Below are positions 1-6,856 of a DNA stretch of 8,405 nucleotides, one piece after another. A model generated the notes under the pieces. The model was not told the DNA's origin, made no database searches, and was given only the letters and a program-made list of their open reading frames with translations. Positions within the stretch are counted from its first letter, which is position 1, and the number at the start of each line of letters is the position of its first letter. The stretch spans positions 1 to 8,405 of the forward strand of contig CANFNO010000090.1 in NCBI GenBank assembly GCA_947447845.1. The letters run 5' to 3'. The translations under genes were made by a program, and so were the position numbers. The stretch comes from Burkholderiales bacterium (lineage in GTDB: Bacteria > Pseudomonadota > Gammaproteobacteria > Burkholderiales > Burkholderiaceae).

Positions 1-714
1 CGCCCGACTTGTGCGCCACACCATTCGGCGAGTGCCGTCGCGCTGGTGGGTGGTGGATCTCCGCCGCGCCCAGGGGAAATATCTCTGGCGCACCACGGCG
101 TCCTTTTCCTTGACGAATTTCCGGAGTTCAACCGTGCCGCGCTTGAATCATTGCGCGAGCCCCTGGAGACCGGTCACATCACCATTGCGCGGGCAGCGCG
201 GCGAGCGGAATTTCCGGCACGCTTCCAGCTGATTGCCGCCATGAACCCCTGCCCATGTGGCTATCTGGGCAGCTCCGCGCACAACTGCCGCTGCACGCCA
301 GATCAAGTGACCCGTTACCAGGGCAAGCTGAGTGGCCCTTTGCTGGATCGGATCGATCTTCACGTGGAAGTACCCAATCTGCCTGCTGATGACGTGCTTC
401 GCGCACCCGCGGGCGAAGCCAGCGTCGACATGCGCGCACGTTGCACGGAAGCACGCGCGCGCGCGTTGACGCGTCAGGGCAAGACAAACCAGGCATTGGC
501 TGGACAGGAGATTGATCTGTTTGCGCCAATCGATGCGGTTACCAGTCAGTTGCTGCGCACGGCCGCAGCGCGCCTTGGTTGGTCGGCGCGTGGTGTTCAC
601 CGCACCCTCAAAGTCGCCCGTACCATTGCCGATTTGGCGGGAAGCGAGGGAATTGCTTTGGCACATGTTGCTGAGGCCATGCAATACCGCCATAGCGGGC
701 CCAACGCGCGGTGA
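1..714 (+). CDS. comM: ComM/YifB-family AAA+ ATPase, Mg-chelatase-like (5' end cut off by window)
   Basis: Only the last 237 residues are present, open from base 1; the N-terminal Lon-like domain and Walker A lie outside the window. Seen in the part present: the APHHSAS segment at residues 5-11, Walker B GVLFLDE (33-39), the REPLETG segment, the AAMNPCPCGY segment with its cysteine cluster (about 80-89), an SGPLLDRIDLHVEV stretch supplying the likely arginine finger (about 112-125), and the C-terminal Mg-chelatase subdomain ending in an EAMQYR motif. The family is known as a hexameric ATPase; in Vibrio cholerae ComM drives branch migration when transformed DNA is integrated. The older 'magnesium chelatase' label reflects fold only. 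It acts in the cytoplasm on DNA. The gene ends in TGA, 115 bases before the next gene, and I see no hairpin with a T tract after it. Family assignment is firm; a transformation role in this organism is inferred. Confidence 0.95.
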   Translation, partial: RPTCAPHHSASAVALVGGGSPPRPGEISLAHHGVLFLDEFPEFNRAALESLREPLETGHITIARAARRAEFPARFQLIAAMNPCPCGYLGSSAHNCRCTPDQVTRYQGKLSGPLLDRIDLHVEVPNLPADDVLRAPAGEASVDMRARCTEARARALTRQGKTNQALAGQEIDLFAPIDAVTSQLLRTAAARLGWSARGVHRTLKVARTIADLAGSEGIALAHVAEAMQYRHSGPNAR

Positions 715-829
715 TTAAGCCCGCCAAACCACCGTTCGATAGATATGAAGTCGCTAAAACTGATGCACTGTGAACAGCTGTGCGCTACCATGAAGCCCCG
801 TACAGGGAGCATGCTCAAGAGGCAACACA

Positions 830-1417
830 ATGAACGCAAAACTACAACACATTGACCAAATACCCGTGGCGACTGGCGTTTCCGGAGCGGAGTTGGCTGC
901 ACAACTTCTTTCCGCTCCCGAGGCACTGACTGGCCTCACCATGGAAGAAGCGCGGGTGGTAGTGCGGTATATGGCGCCACGTTTTTTCCCGGCCAACACC
1001 ACCTTTATCCGTGAAGGCGATGCAGGCGACAGCGGCTTTATGGCGCTGCTGATTGAGGGCGATGTGGTTGTCGAGCGGGTCACGGTCAGCCGCACTGAGC
1101 CGGTGACCATTCGAGTGCTAGGGCCGGGTAGTTTGATCGGTGAAATCGGCTTGGTGGATAAAGAGCCGCGTTCTGCCTCCTGTACGGCGGGGACAGATAT
1201 CTGGTGCGCAATCCTCACACGTGAAGGCGTTGAGTCCATGATCAACCGCGATCCGGTAGTTGCTGCACGTTTGCTCCTCGGCGTGTCAGCCAATATCGCC
1301 GAGCGTTTGCGCGACACAAACCGTCAACTCAAACTGTATGCACGTCTGGCCACGGCTATGCGTGAAGAGTTGACCACCGTCAGCACGCCCTCCACCCAGC
1401 GACCAAGCGGCCATTGA
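830..1417 (+). CDS. stand-alone cyclic-nucleotide-binding domain protein
   Basis: A 195-residue protein whose centre (about 35-155) is a Crp/cNMP-binding beta-barrel. The phosphate-binding cassette reads GEIGLVDKEPRSA at 104-116, with the Gly-Glu pair and Arg114-Ser115 that contact the ribose-phosphate in Crp and PKA-type domains. FIREGDAGDSGFMALLIEGDV (59-79, interrupted here only by normal family variation) is the usual first half of the barrel. After the domain come a helix (about 140-182) and a short polar tail. There is no helix-turn-helix, kinase, channel or transporter domain, so it is not a Crp/Fnr transcription factor as it stands; it may bind a partner protein when loaded with cAMP or cGMP. 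The ATG start is supported by AAGAGG at 817-822, seven bases upstream. It sits between comM and recQ, both DNA-recombination enzymes. The ligand, the partner and the real function are unknown. Confidence 0.9.
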   Translation: MNAKLQHIDQIPVATGVSGAELAAQLLSAPEALTGLTMEEARVVVRYMAPRFFPANTTFIREGDAGDSGFMALLIEGDVVVERVTVSRTEPVTIRVLGPGSLIGEIGLVDKEPRSASCTAGTDIWCAILTREGVESMINRDPVVAARLLLGVSANIAERLRDTNRQLKLYARLATAMREELTTVSTPSTQRPSGH

Positions 1418-1517
1418 GCATACTCACCCGCATGGTTGCGACTCGGAAAGCCTGTTGAGTCACTTGCGAAAATAGCGGGACAATAGACTTAAAGCAGACT
1501 CATTCGCTTTTATTCCC

Positions 1518-1543
1518 CGCGCCAGCGCTTTGCGTTGGCTGCG
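1518..1543 (+). promoter_or_regulatory. possible leader hairpin upstream of recQ
   Basis: CGC plus GCCAGCG (1518-1527) pair with CGTTGGC (1533-1539) and, after one bulged T, GCG (1541-1543). The loop is CTTTG and one G-T wobble is included. The structure ends 26 bases before the TTG start of recQ. There is no T tract after it, so it is not an intrinsic terminator. A very weak promoter-like pair lies upstream, TTGAGT at 1455-1460 and GACAAT at 1479-1484 with an 18-base gap. Function is inference only. Confidence 0.3.
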
Positions 1544-1569
1544 CGACCCAACCGCATAGCAAAGTTCCC

Positions 1570-3414
1570 TTGTCCCACCAGCAGATTCTTCACGAGATTT
1601 TTGGCTACGACCATTTCCGCGGGCCGCAGCAGGCCATCGTCGAACACATGGTGGCGGGTCACGATGCGTTGGTTCTGATGCCAACAGGCGGCGGCAAGAG
1701 CCTTTGTTACCAGATTCCGGCGATTGCGAGGCAGCGTGCGGGGCACGGCGTTACCATCGTGGTGTCCCCACTCATCGCGCTCATGCACGATCAGGTCGGC
1801 GCCCTGCATGAGGCCGGGGTCAGTGCCGCGTTTCTAAATTCCACCTTGAGCGGTGACGATGCCTATCAAGTGGAGCAGCGCATGCTGCGCGGCGACGTTA
1901 CGCTCTTGTATGCCGCGCCTGAACGATTGACCACACCGCGTTTTCTAGCACTGCTGGACTCGCTTTTTGCGCGCGGCAATTTGAGTATGTTCGCCATTGA
2001 CGAAGCACATTGCGTCAGCCAGTGGGGCCACGACTTTCGTCCGGACTACCGCGCGCTCACCGTATTGCATGAGCGTTTCCCGGGCGTTCCGCGCATGGCA
2101 CTGACCGCCACAGCCGACGAACTGACACGCGATGACATATTGGAGAGATTGCAACTCGAAGGCGCGCGCGCCTTTGTCAGCAGCTTTGACCGGCCAAACA
2201 TCCGCTACACCATCGTGGAAAAGCGCGACAGCACTTTGCAGTTGTTGCGATTCATTGAGCGCGAGCATGAGGGGGAGGCAGGCATCGTTTACTGCCAGTC
2301 GCGTCGCAAAGTGGACGACATGGCGCAAACACTCGTGAATGCGGGCATCAATGCCTTGCCCTACCACGCAGGCATGGACCACGCATTGAGGCAAAAGAAC
2401 CAAGATCGGTTTCTTCGCGAAGACGGTATTGTCATGGTCGCTACCATCGCCTTTGGAATGGGCATTGACAAGCCGGATGTGCGCTTTGTGGCGCATCTGG
2501 ACATGCCCAAGAACATTGAGGGCTATTACCAAGAGACGGGGCGCGCCGGACGTGACGGCTTGCCAGCCCAAGCATGGATGGGCTACGGTCTGCAGGACGT
2601 GGTGAACCAGCGTCGCATGATCGATGAAAGTCCCGCTGGCGAAGAGTTCAAGCAGGTCATGCGCGGCAAGCTTGATGCGCTGCTAGGTCTGGCCGAAGCC
2701 ACGGATTGCCGCCGCGTGCGCTTGCTCGGCTATTTTGGCGAAGTCAGCCAACCCTGTGGCAACTGCGACAACTGCCTGCATCCGCCCGCCGTTTGGGATG
2801 GCACGGATGCGGCACGCAAGCTTCTCAGCACAATCTATCGCATTCAACAAATGAGCGGGGTCAGTTTTGGTGCCGGCCATGTAATGGATATTGTGCGCGG
2901 CAAGGTTACCGAAAAAACCACCCAGTACGGCCATGAGGCACTTAGCACCTTTGGCGTTGGTGCCACCTTGAGCGAACTGCAACTGCGCGGCGTCCTGCGT
3001 CAATTGATTGCCATGGGCGCGGTTCGCGTGGACGGCCTGGCGTTCAATACGTTGCAACTGACAGAGCAGTCGCGCGCCGTTTTGCGTGGAGAAGTCGTGG
3101 TCCAGTTGCGCGAGTCAGCTGCAGAAAGTGCGCGAAAGCCAAAACGAAGCACTCGCCTGGGCGCCGTGGTCAAGGCTCCGATCGCCTTGGACAGCGACGC
3201 GTTACTGCGTTATTCCGCGCTCAAGGCCTGGCGAGCTGAAGTAGCCCAGCAGCACAACCTCCCGGCCTACGTAATATTTCATGACGCCACGTTGGCAGCC
3301 ATTGCACAGCGCTCGCCGCGGTCGCTTGACGATCTGCAAGGGATTAGTGGAATTGGGGCGAAGAAGTTAGAAGCCTATGCCGAGGAAGTATTGCGCGTTG
3401 TGACGCAGAACTGA
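1570..3414 (+). CDS. recQ: ATP-dependent DNA helicase RecQ
   Basis: A 614-residue 3'-5' DNA helicase, close to the roughly 610 residues of E. coli RecQ, acting in recombination and replication-fork repair. Visible in order: FRGPQQ (16-21, motif 0), Walker A MPTGGGKS (37-44), SPLIALMHDQV (66-76), DEAHCVSQWGHDFRPDY (144-160, Walker B plus the aromatic-rich loop), ALTATAD (177-183), YCQSRRKVD (241-249), ATIAFGMGIDKPDVR (291-305) and QETGRAGRDG (321-330, motif VI arginines). The zinc site is Cys380, Cys396, Cys399 and Cys402, followed by a winged-helix RQC region (about 405-515) and a C-terminal HRDC domain (about 540-612). The start is TTG at 1570: the frame is open from 1459 but has no ATG or GTG before 1648, and starting there would remove motif 0. 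No strong ribosome binding site precedes it, so translation may be weak. The gene follows the cNMP-binding gene after 152 bases and faces a possible minus-strand gene. Confidence 0.97.
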   Translation: MSHQQILHEIFGYDHFRGPQQAIVEHMVAGHDALVLMPTGGGKSLCYQIPAIARQRAGHGVTIVVSPLIALMHDQVGALHEAGVSAAFLNSTLSGDDAYQVEQRMLRGDVTLLYAAPERLTTPRFLALLDSLFARGNLSMFAIDEAHCVSQWGHDFRPDYRALTVLHERFPGVPRMALTATADELTRDDILERLQLEGARAFVSSFDRPNIRYTIVEKRDSTLQLLRFIEREHEGEAGIVYCQSRRKVDDMAQTLVNAGINALPYHAGMDHALRQKNQDRFLREDGIVMVATIAFGMGIDKPDVRFVAHLDMPKNIEGYYQETGRAGRDGLPAQAWMGYGLQDVVNQRRMIDESPAGEEFKQVMRGKLDALLGLAEATDCRRVRLLGYFGEVSQPCGNCDNCLHPPAVWDGTDAARKLLSTIYRIQQMSGVSFGAGHVMDIVRGKVTEKTTQYGHEALSTFGVGATLSELQLRGVLRQLIAMGAVRVDGLAFNTLQLTEQSRAVLRGEVVVQLRESAAESARKPKRSTRLGAVVKAPIALDSDALLRYSALKAWRAEVAQQHNLPAYVIFHDATLAAIAQRSPRSLDDLQGISGIGAKKLEAYAEEVLRVVTQN

Positions 3415-3415
3415 C

Positions 3416-3448
3416 GCCAGTGCCAAGCCCATAAGGCGGGTCACTGGC
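3416..3448. terminator. inverted repeat after recQ, possible weak terminator
   Basis: GCCAGTG (3416-3422) and CACTGGC (3442-3448) are perfectly complementary, with a small GCC/GGC stem inside the 19-base loop. It begins two bases after the recQ stop and lies between recQ and the stop of the possible minus-strand gene at 3468, where a shared stop of transcription would be expected. Neither strand has a T tract after the stem, so classical intrinsic termination is doubtful. Confidence 0.35.
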
Positions 3449-3467
3449 ACCCCGGCGGGTACTGTGC

Positions 3468-3761
3468 TCAGTGGCTGTGAAAGCCACTTTCAAATGCCAT
3501 GGCTGCGCCAGTCATGGTGGCTTGCAGACGGGCAATGGCCCGATTGTGGCGCTCACAAGTTGCGGACTTACTGGCCTGTTGGCGATGATGCTGTATCAAA
3601 TTCTGCAGCTTGCTACGGCAACTATCTAAAGCGCCAGCAAAATTCAGTGCAATGTAGGCCGAATGGTCGTTGTGTGTCTGACGAAACTCATCAGACCAGT
3701 AATTGAACAACTGCCATTTGTAGGTTCCCTTTTCGGGAACCTGAATCGTATTTCTGTGCAT
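3468..3761 (-). CDS. possible small orphan protein, function unknown
   Basis: A 97-residue frame reading leftward from an ATG at 3761, convergent with recQ. I do not recognise the family. From about residue 14 the translation looks like a real protein: an aromatic stretch (YKWQLFNYWSDEF, about 14-26), then QTHNDHSAYIALNFAGALD and a long polar, probably helical C-terminal half with many Gln, His, Arg and Ala. The composition is balanced and there is no signal peptide or membrane segment. Against it: no ribosome binding site precedes the ATG; the frame stays open upstream to an ATG at 3836, but the added 25 residues (rich in Cys, His and Met) look non-coding; and no promoter was found. It may be a genuine lineage-specific gene, or the surviving 3' part of a decayed one. 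The stop lies 20 bases beyond the hairpin that follows recQ. Confidence 0.4.
   Translation of the reverse strand: MHRNTIQVPEKGTYKWQLFNYWSDEFRQTHNDHSAYIALNFAGALDSCRSKLQNLIQHHRQQASKSATCERHNRAIARLQATMTGAAMAFESGFHSH
3722..3742. repeat. short perfect hairpin inside the orphan frame
   Basis: AGGTTCCC (3722-3729) and GGGAACCT (3735-3742) are exact inverted copies around a TTTTC loop. It falls about 20 bases inside the possible minus-strand gene at 3468-3761, where it encodes Gln-Val-Pro-Glu-Lys-Gly-Thr. It could fold in RNA from either strand or be a protein-binding dyad. It is not followed by a T tract on either strand. Confidence 0.5.
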
Positions 3762-4131
3762 ATTATCGGTGCAGGTCTTTGAACATGGATGCGTGTCACA
3801 TGTTTCGTGCATTCCCATGTGCTTATGACGCACCACACACTCAATCGGTTGACAGCTGTCTTAAAAACAGGCGCCATGTATCTGTGCGTGCACTGGTAAG
3901 TTCGGGTGGCGATCATCACCGATGTCACCGGGGACGATCCCGCTACAGGCGCGCACTCTTTATTTTTTTTGATTTTTCCATGTACCAAGGCGGGGTTAAT
4001 TTTCTTACCGGTCTTCATCGGCATTTCCATGGCTTAATGCACCCGCATGCGGCCTTGTCCGCTGCAAATTGAGGTCTGAAAAGCACATTTTTGCTCCATG
4101 ACTTTTGGCACCTGGCGTGCCGTTTGCCCAG
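3762..4131. other. spacer between the orphan frame and the glutathione peroxidase gene
   Basis: About 370 bases in which I support no gene. Contents: an AACATG/CATGTT inverted repeat (3782-3787 and 3799-3804, 11-base loop), a lone TTGACA at 3849-3854 without a -10 box at a usable distance, a short CGGG/CCCG dyad (3929-3932 and 3939-3942), and a run of eight T at 3963-3970 followed by five T at 3973-3977. The T run is about 20 bases from the nearest dyad, so the two do not make a standard terminator. No convincing promoter for the downstream peroxidase was found, though one must lie here if that gene is transcribed on its own. Confidence 0.6.
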
Positions 4132-4137
4132 AAGGAG
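4132..4137 (+). promoter_or_regulatory. ribosome binding site deciding the peroxidase start
   Basis: AAGGAG lies six bases before the ATG at 4144. The in-frame ATG at 4138 directly abuts it and the TTG at 4141 is only three bases away, so 4144 is the best-placed start. Confidence 0.75.
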
Positions 4138-4143
4138 ATGTTG

Positions 4144-4737
4144 ATGTCCGTTGCACGATTGTTTTTGTTTGCCAGGTTTGCGATGGGGCCGTTCTTGCTG
4201 TTAGTTGGTGCCAGTTCCATCGCCCAAACCGCCGTAACGCCGCCGGCTCCCGCATGCAGCAACCTGCTGCATAAGACCTTCAATCGCCTGCAAGACGATG
4301 CCCCGCAAGACCTTTGCCAATACGCCGGGCGCGTACTTCTAATCGTCAACACTGCCAGCTATTGCGGTTTTACTTCGCAATACGAAGGGCTGGAAAAACT
4401 CCATGCTGACCGCAAGGAAAAGGGCCTTGTGGTTCTGGGCTTCCCCTCAAATGACTTTGGTCAACAGGAACCAGGTAGCAGCAAGCAGATTGCCGACTTC
4501 TGCGCCAACACTTACGGTGTGAAGTTCCCCATGTTTGAAAAATCAGTCGTCAGTGGGTCTGGCGCGAACCAGCTTTACCGCGATCTGGCGCAGGCCACTG
4601 GAAAAACCCCACAGTGGAATTTTCACAAATACTTGATCGGTCGAGATGGCAAGGTGATCTCCAGCTACGCAAGCAACGTCGCCCCTCAGGACAAGAAACT
4701 TTTGACTGACATTGATCGCGCCTTAGGCGCCAACTGA
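4144..4737 (+). CDS. exported glutathione peroxidase family protein (cysteine type)
   Basis: A 197-residue thioredoxin-fold peroxidase that reduces hydrogen peroxide or organic hydroperoxides with thiol from glutathione or thioredoxin. The active-site motif is NTASYCGFTSQYEGLE (69-84) with peroxidatic Cys74 in place of selenocysteine. The second conserved block GFPSNDFGQQEPG (99-111) supplies Gln108, and WNFHKYLIGRDG (158-169) supplies Trp158 and Asn159, completing the usual Cys-Gln-Trp-Asn set. Cys120, in DFCANTYGVKFPMF, is a possible resolving cysteine. Residues 1-28 form a signal peptide (Arg-containing N-region, hydrophobic FAMGPFLLLVGASSIA, likely cut after Ala27), followed by a Pro-rich linker, so the enzyme probably works in the periplasm. 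Plain cytoplasmic homologues are about 160 residues, which accounts for the extra length. The actual reductant is not predictable. It lies between a gene-poor spacer and pckG and is probably transcribed alone. Confidence 0.92.
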   Translation: MSVARLFLFARFAMGPFLLLVGASSIAQTAVTPPAPACSNLLHKTFNRLQDDAPQDLCQYAGRVLLIVNTASYCGFTSQYEGLEKLHADRKEKGLVVLGFPSNDFGQQEPGSSKQIADFCANTYGVKFPMFEKSVVSGSGANQLYRDLAQATGKTPQWNFHKYLIGRDGKVISSYASNVAPQDKKLLTDIDRALGAN

Positions 4738-4753
4738 AATCACGCATTTAATC

Positions 4754-4774
4754 TGCATACGGCAATGCATTTTT
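4754..4774 (+). terminator. weak possible terminator after the peroxidase gene
   Basis: TGCAT (4754-4758) and ATGCA (4765-4769) form a five-pair stem with a six-base loop, followed at once by five T (4770-4774). The stem is short and AT-rich, so strength is doubtful. A second dyad, GCGCC/GGCGC at 4718-4730, overlaps the gene's last codons but has no T tract. Confidence 0.35.
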
Positions 4775-4798
4775 AGCATAACATTTCCGTGTAACTGC

Positions 4799-4827
4799 TT
4801 GGTAACTTCGGTACCGATTCATAGAAT
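4799..4827 (+). promoter_or_regulatory. sigma70-like promoter of pckG
   Basis: The -35 box TTGGTA (4799-4804, four of six consensus bases) and the -10 box TAGAAT (4822-4827, five of six) are separated by exactly 17 bases. The predicted start is near 4834, giving a leader of about 100 bases. It is the best-matched promoter for pckG in the gap and lies just after the weak terminator of the gene before. Confidence 0.6.
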
Positions 4828-4837
4828 TGACGACCAG

Positions 4838-4866
4838 CCCAAATTAACGCTTCTGGCGTATTTGGG
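4838..4866 (+). promoter_or_regulatory. first hairpin in the pckG leader
   Basis: CCCAAAT (4838-4844) pairs with ATTTGGG (4860-4866). After a two-base bulge, ACGC (4847-4850) pairs with GCGT (4856-4859) around a TTCTG loop. All eleven pairs are Watson-Crick. It would lie almost at the 5' end of the predicted transcript, where such stems often stabilise mRNA or form part of a regulatory leader. Confidence 0.5.
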
Positions 4867-4872
4867 AGTCGC

Positions 4873-4918
4873 CTTTTCAAAGTGATCGTGTGCTTGCTTT
4901 GAAAAGTCGATTTTCAAA
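4873..4918 (+). promoter_or_regulatory. three-arm element with two alternative hairpins before the pckG ribosome binding site
   Basis: Arm 1 is CTTTTCAAAG (4873-4882) and arm 2 is CTTTGAAAAG (4897-4906), an exact ten-base inverted repeat with a 14-base loop. Arm 3, TTTTCAAA (4911-4918), repeats the core of arm 1 and is exactly complementary to TTTGAAAA in arm 2 (4898-4905) across a five-base GTCGA loop. Arm 2 can therefore pair with arm 1 or arm 3 but not both. Arm 3 ends two bases before the AGGAG ribosome binding site (4921-4925), so the second fold would lie close against it. The same dyads could instead be DNA operators for a repressor. The pairing is seen; switching is inferred. Confidence 0.55.
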
Positions 4919-4932
4919 CTAGGAGTTTTTTC

Positions 4933-6816
4933 ATGAATTCACCCCGTATGCAGGGACTAACGCTGGATGCCCCCAGCTATGTCAAGAATGCTCGCCTTAT
5001 CGCTTGGGTCGCCGAAATGGCGGCGCTGTGCAAACCCTCTAACGTCTATTGGTGCGACGGCTCCGAAGAGGAATACCAGCGCTTATGCCAACAGCTTGTT
5101 GATGCGGGCACCTTTACGCGTCTGAACGCCGCCAAGCGCCCCAACAGCTTTTTGGCCTGCTCCGACCCCAGCGACGTGGCACGCGTGGAAGACCGCACCT
5201 TTATTTGCAGTGCCAAGAAAGAAAATGCCGGCCCCACCAACAACTGGATGGAACCTTCCGAGATGCGCGCCTTGTTGCAAACCGGCAAGGATGGCAAGAA
5301 AGCCCTCTTTGACGGCTGCATGAAAGGCCGCACCATGTACGTGGTGCCCTTCTCTATGGGACCTCTGGGCTCGCATATCGCCCACATCGGCATTGAACTC
5401 TCCGACAGCGCGTACGTGGCAGTGAACCAGCGCATCATGACCCGTATGGGTAAAGCCGTGTACGACGTGCTGGGCGTGGATGGCGCGTTTGTGCCCTGCG
5501 TACACACCGTCGGTGCGCCGCTGGAAGTCGGCCAAGCCGACGTGAAGTGGCCCTGCAGCCCCACCAAGTACATCGTGCATTACCCTGAAACCCGCGAAAT
5601 CTGGTCGCATGGTTCCGGCTATGGCGGCAACGCTTTGTTAGGCAAAAAGTGCTTTGCGCTGCGCATTGCATCAAACATGGGTCGCGATCAAGGTTGGCTG
5701 GCTGAGCACATGCTAATTCTGGGTGTGACCAATCCACAGGGCAAGAAATACCACGTTGCCGCTGCCTTTCCCAGCGCCTGTGGCAAGACCAACTTCTCCA
5801 TGCTGGTTCCGCCCGAAGGCTTTGACGGCTGGAAGGTCACCACCATTGGTGACGACATTGCCTGGATCAAGCCGCATACCGACGGCAAGCTCTACGCGAT
5901 TAATCCAGAGGCAGGCTATTTTGGCGTCGCTCCTGGCACCAACTTCCACACCAACCCCAACTGCATGGCCAGCCTGGACAAAGACGTAATCTTCACCAAT
6001 GTCGCGCTGACCGATGACGGCGATGTCTGGTGGGAAGGTATGGAAAAAGACACTGGCACCGTACCTGCACACCTGATTGACTGGCAGGGCAAAGACTGGA
6101 CGCCGGCCATTGCCAAGGAAACTGGAGCTAAAGCCGCACACCCCAACGCCCGCTTTACCGTGACTGCCACCAATAACCCTGCGCTGGACGCCCAGTGGAA
6201 CGATGCCGGCGGTGTTGCCATCGACGCGTTTATCTTTGGCGGTCGTCGCTCCACTACCGTGCCATTGGTAACCGAGGCCCGTAACTGGGTCGAAGGTGTC
6301 TACATGGCAGCCACCATGGGCTCCGAGACCACCGCCGCCGCTGTAGGTCAAATGGGTGTGGTTCGTCGCGACCCCTTCGCTATGTTGCCCTTCTGCGGCT
6401 ACAACATGAGCGACTATTTCCAGCACTGGCTGGACATGGAACACAAACTCGAAGAATCTGGTCACACATTGCCCAAGATCTTCTGCGTCAACTGGTTCCG
6501 CAAGGGAGACGACGGCAAATTCGTCTGGCCCGGTTACGGCGAAAACATGCGTGTGCTGAAGTGGATGATTGATCGTCTGGAAGGCACGACTCCTGGCGTC
6601 GAAACCGGCTTTGGAATTACCCCGGCCTACTCGGAAATCACCTGGAAGGGTCTGGACTTCAGCGCTGCGCAGTTCGACTCCGTCACCAGCCTGAACAAGG
6701 ATGCCTGGAAGCAGGAGTTCGCCCTGCATACGGAGTTGTTCTCTCAACTCGCCTACCACCTGCCCAAGGAACTCGAAGAGACGAAGGCAAAGCTGGAACA
6801 ACGCCTGACGGCCTGA
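4933..6816 (+). CDS. pckG: phosphoenolpyruvate carboxykinase (GTP)
   Basis: A 627-residue cytoplasmic enzyme that converts oxaloacetate and GTP to phosphoenolpyruvate, GDP and CO2, the entry step of gluconeogenesis, and can run in reverse. The GTP class is shown by the P-loop FPSACGKTN (279-287) with the hyper-reactive cysteine Cys283, the kinase-2 motif GDDIAWIK (306-313, metal-binding Asp pair), Arg84 in VARVEDRTF for substrate, [19 protein letters not shown] (228-246) with the Mn-site lysine, [12 protein letters not shown] (325-336), [14 protein letters not shown] (433-446) and the mobile lid GSETTAAA (463-470). The length matches the family (about 600-625). ATG 4933 follows AGGAG at 4921-4925 with a seven-base gap. 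The gene is monocistronic: its own promoter and structured leader lie upstream and a strong terminator downstream. No key residue is missing. A role in growth on organic acids is likely. Confidence 0.98.
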   Translation: MNSPRMQGLTLDAPSYVKNARLIAWVAEMAALCKPSNVYWCDGSEEEYQRLCQQLVDAGTFTRLNAAKRPNSFLACSDPSDVARVEDRTFICSAKKENAGPTNNWMEPSEMRALLQTGKDGKKALFDGCMKGRTMYVVPFSMGPLGSHIAHIGIELSDSAYVAVNQRIMTRMGKAVYDVLGVDGAFVPCVHTVGAPLEVGQADVKWPCSPTKYIVHYPETREIWSHGSGYGGNALLGKKCFALRIASNMGRDQGWLAEHMLILGVTNPQGKKYHVAAAFPSACGKTNFSMLVPPEGFDGWKVTTIGDDIAWIKPHTDGKLYAINPEAGYFGVAPGTNFHTNPNCMASLDKDVIFTNVALTDDGDVWWEGMEKDTGTVPAHLIDWQGKDWTPAIAKETGAKAAHPNARFTVTATNNPALDAQWNDAGGVAIDAFIFGGRRSTTVPLVTEARNWVEGVYMAATMGSETTAAAVGQMGVVRRDPFAMLPFCGYNMSDYFQHWLDMEHKLEESGHTLPKIFCVNWFRKGDDGKFVWPGYGENMRVLKWMIDRLEGTTPGVETGFGITPAYSEITWKGLDFSAAQFDSVTSLNKDAWKQEFALHTELFSQLAYHLPKELEETKAKLEQRLTA

Positions 6817-6856
6817 TCCAGCATAAGAAGAGGGCGCCCGACGAAGGCGCACCCAT

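Noticed and set aside
811..855. A 14-codon upstream frame overlapping the start of the cNMP-binding gene
   Set aside because: Its AGGGAG sits only one base from the ATG, too close for efficient initiation, while the real start at 830 has well-placed AAGAGG.
1945..2571. A 208-codon minus-strand frame within recQ
   Set aside because: It overlaps the conserved helicase motifs of recQ and looks like a by-product of its codon use.
3849..3880. TTGACA as a -35 box for the peroxidase gene
   Set aside because: No -10-like hexamer lies 16-18 bases downstream; the nearest, ATGTAT at 3876, is 21 bases away.
3929..3977. GC dyad plus T tract as an intrinsic terminator
   Set aside because: The dyad has only four clean pairs and the T run begins about 20 bases after it.
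3644..4030. A 128-codon minus-strand frame starting at 4030
   Set aside because: Its second half is an out-of-frame shadow of the more protein-like frame at 3468-3761, and its first half shows no recognisable motif. The two do not join into one sensible protein by a single frameshift.
4105..4143. Earlier in-frame starts for the glutathione peroxidase (TTG 4105, ATG 4138, TTG 4141)
   Set aside because: The ribosome binding site at 4132-4137 lies downstream of the first, abuts the second and is only three bases from the third; ATG 4144 is correctly spaced and gives a standard signal peptide.
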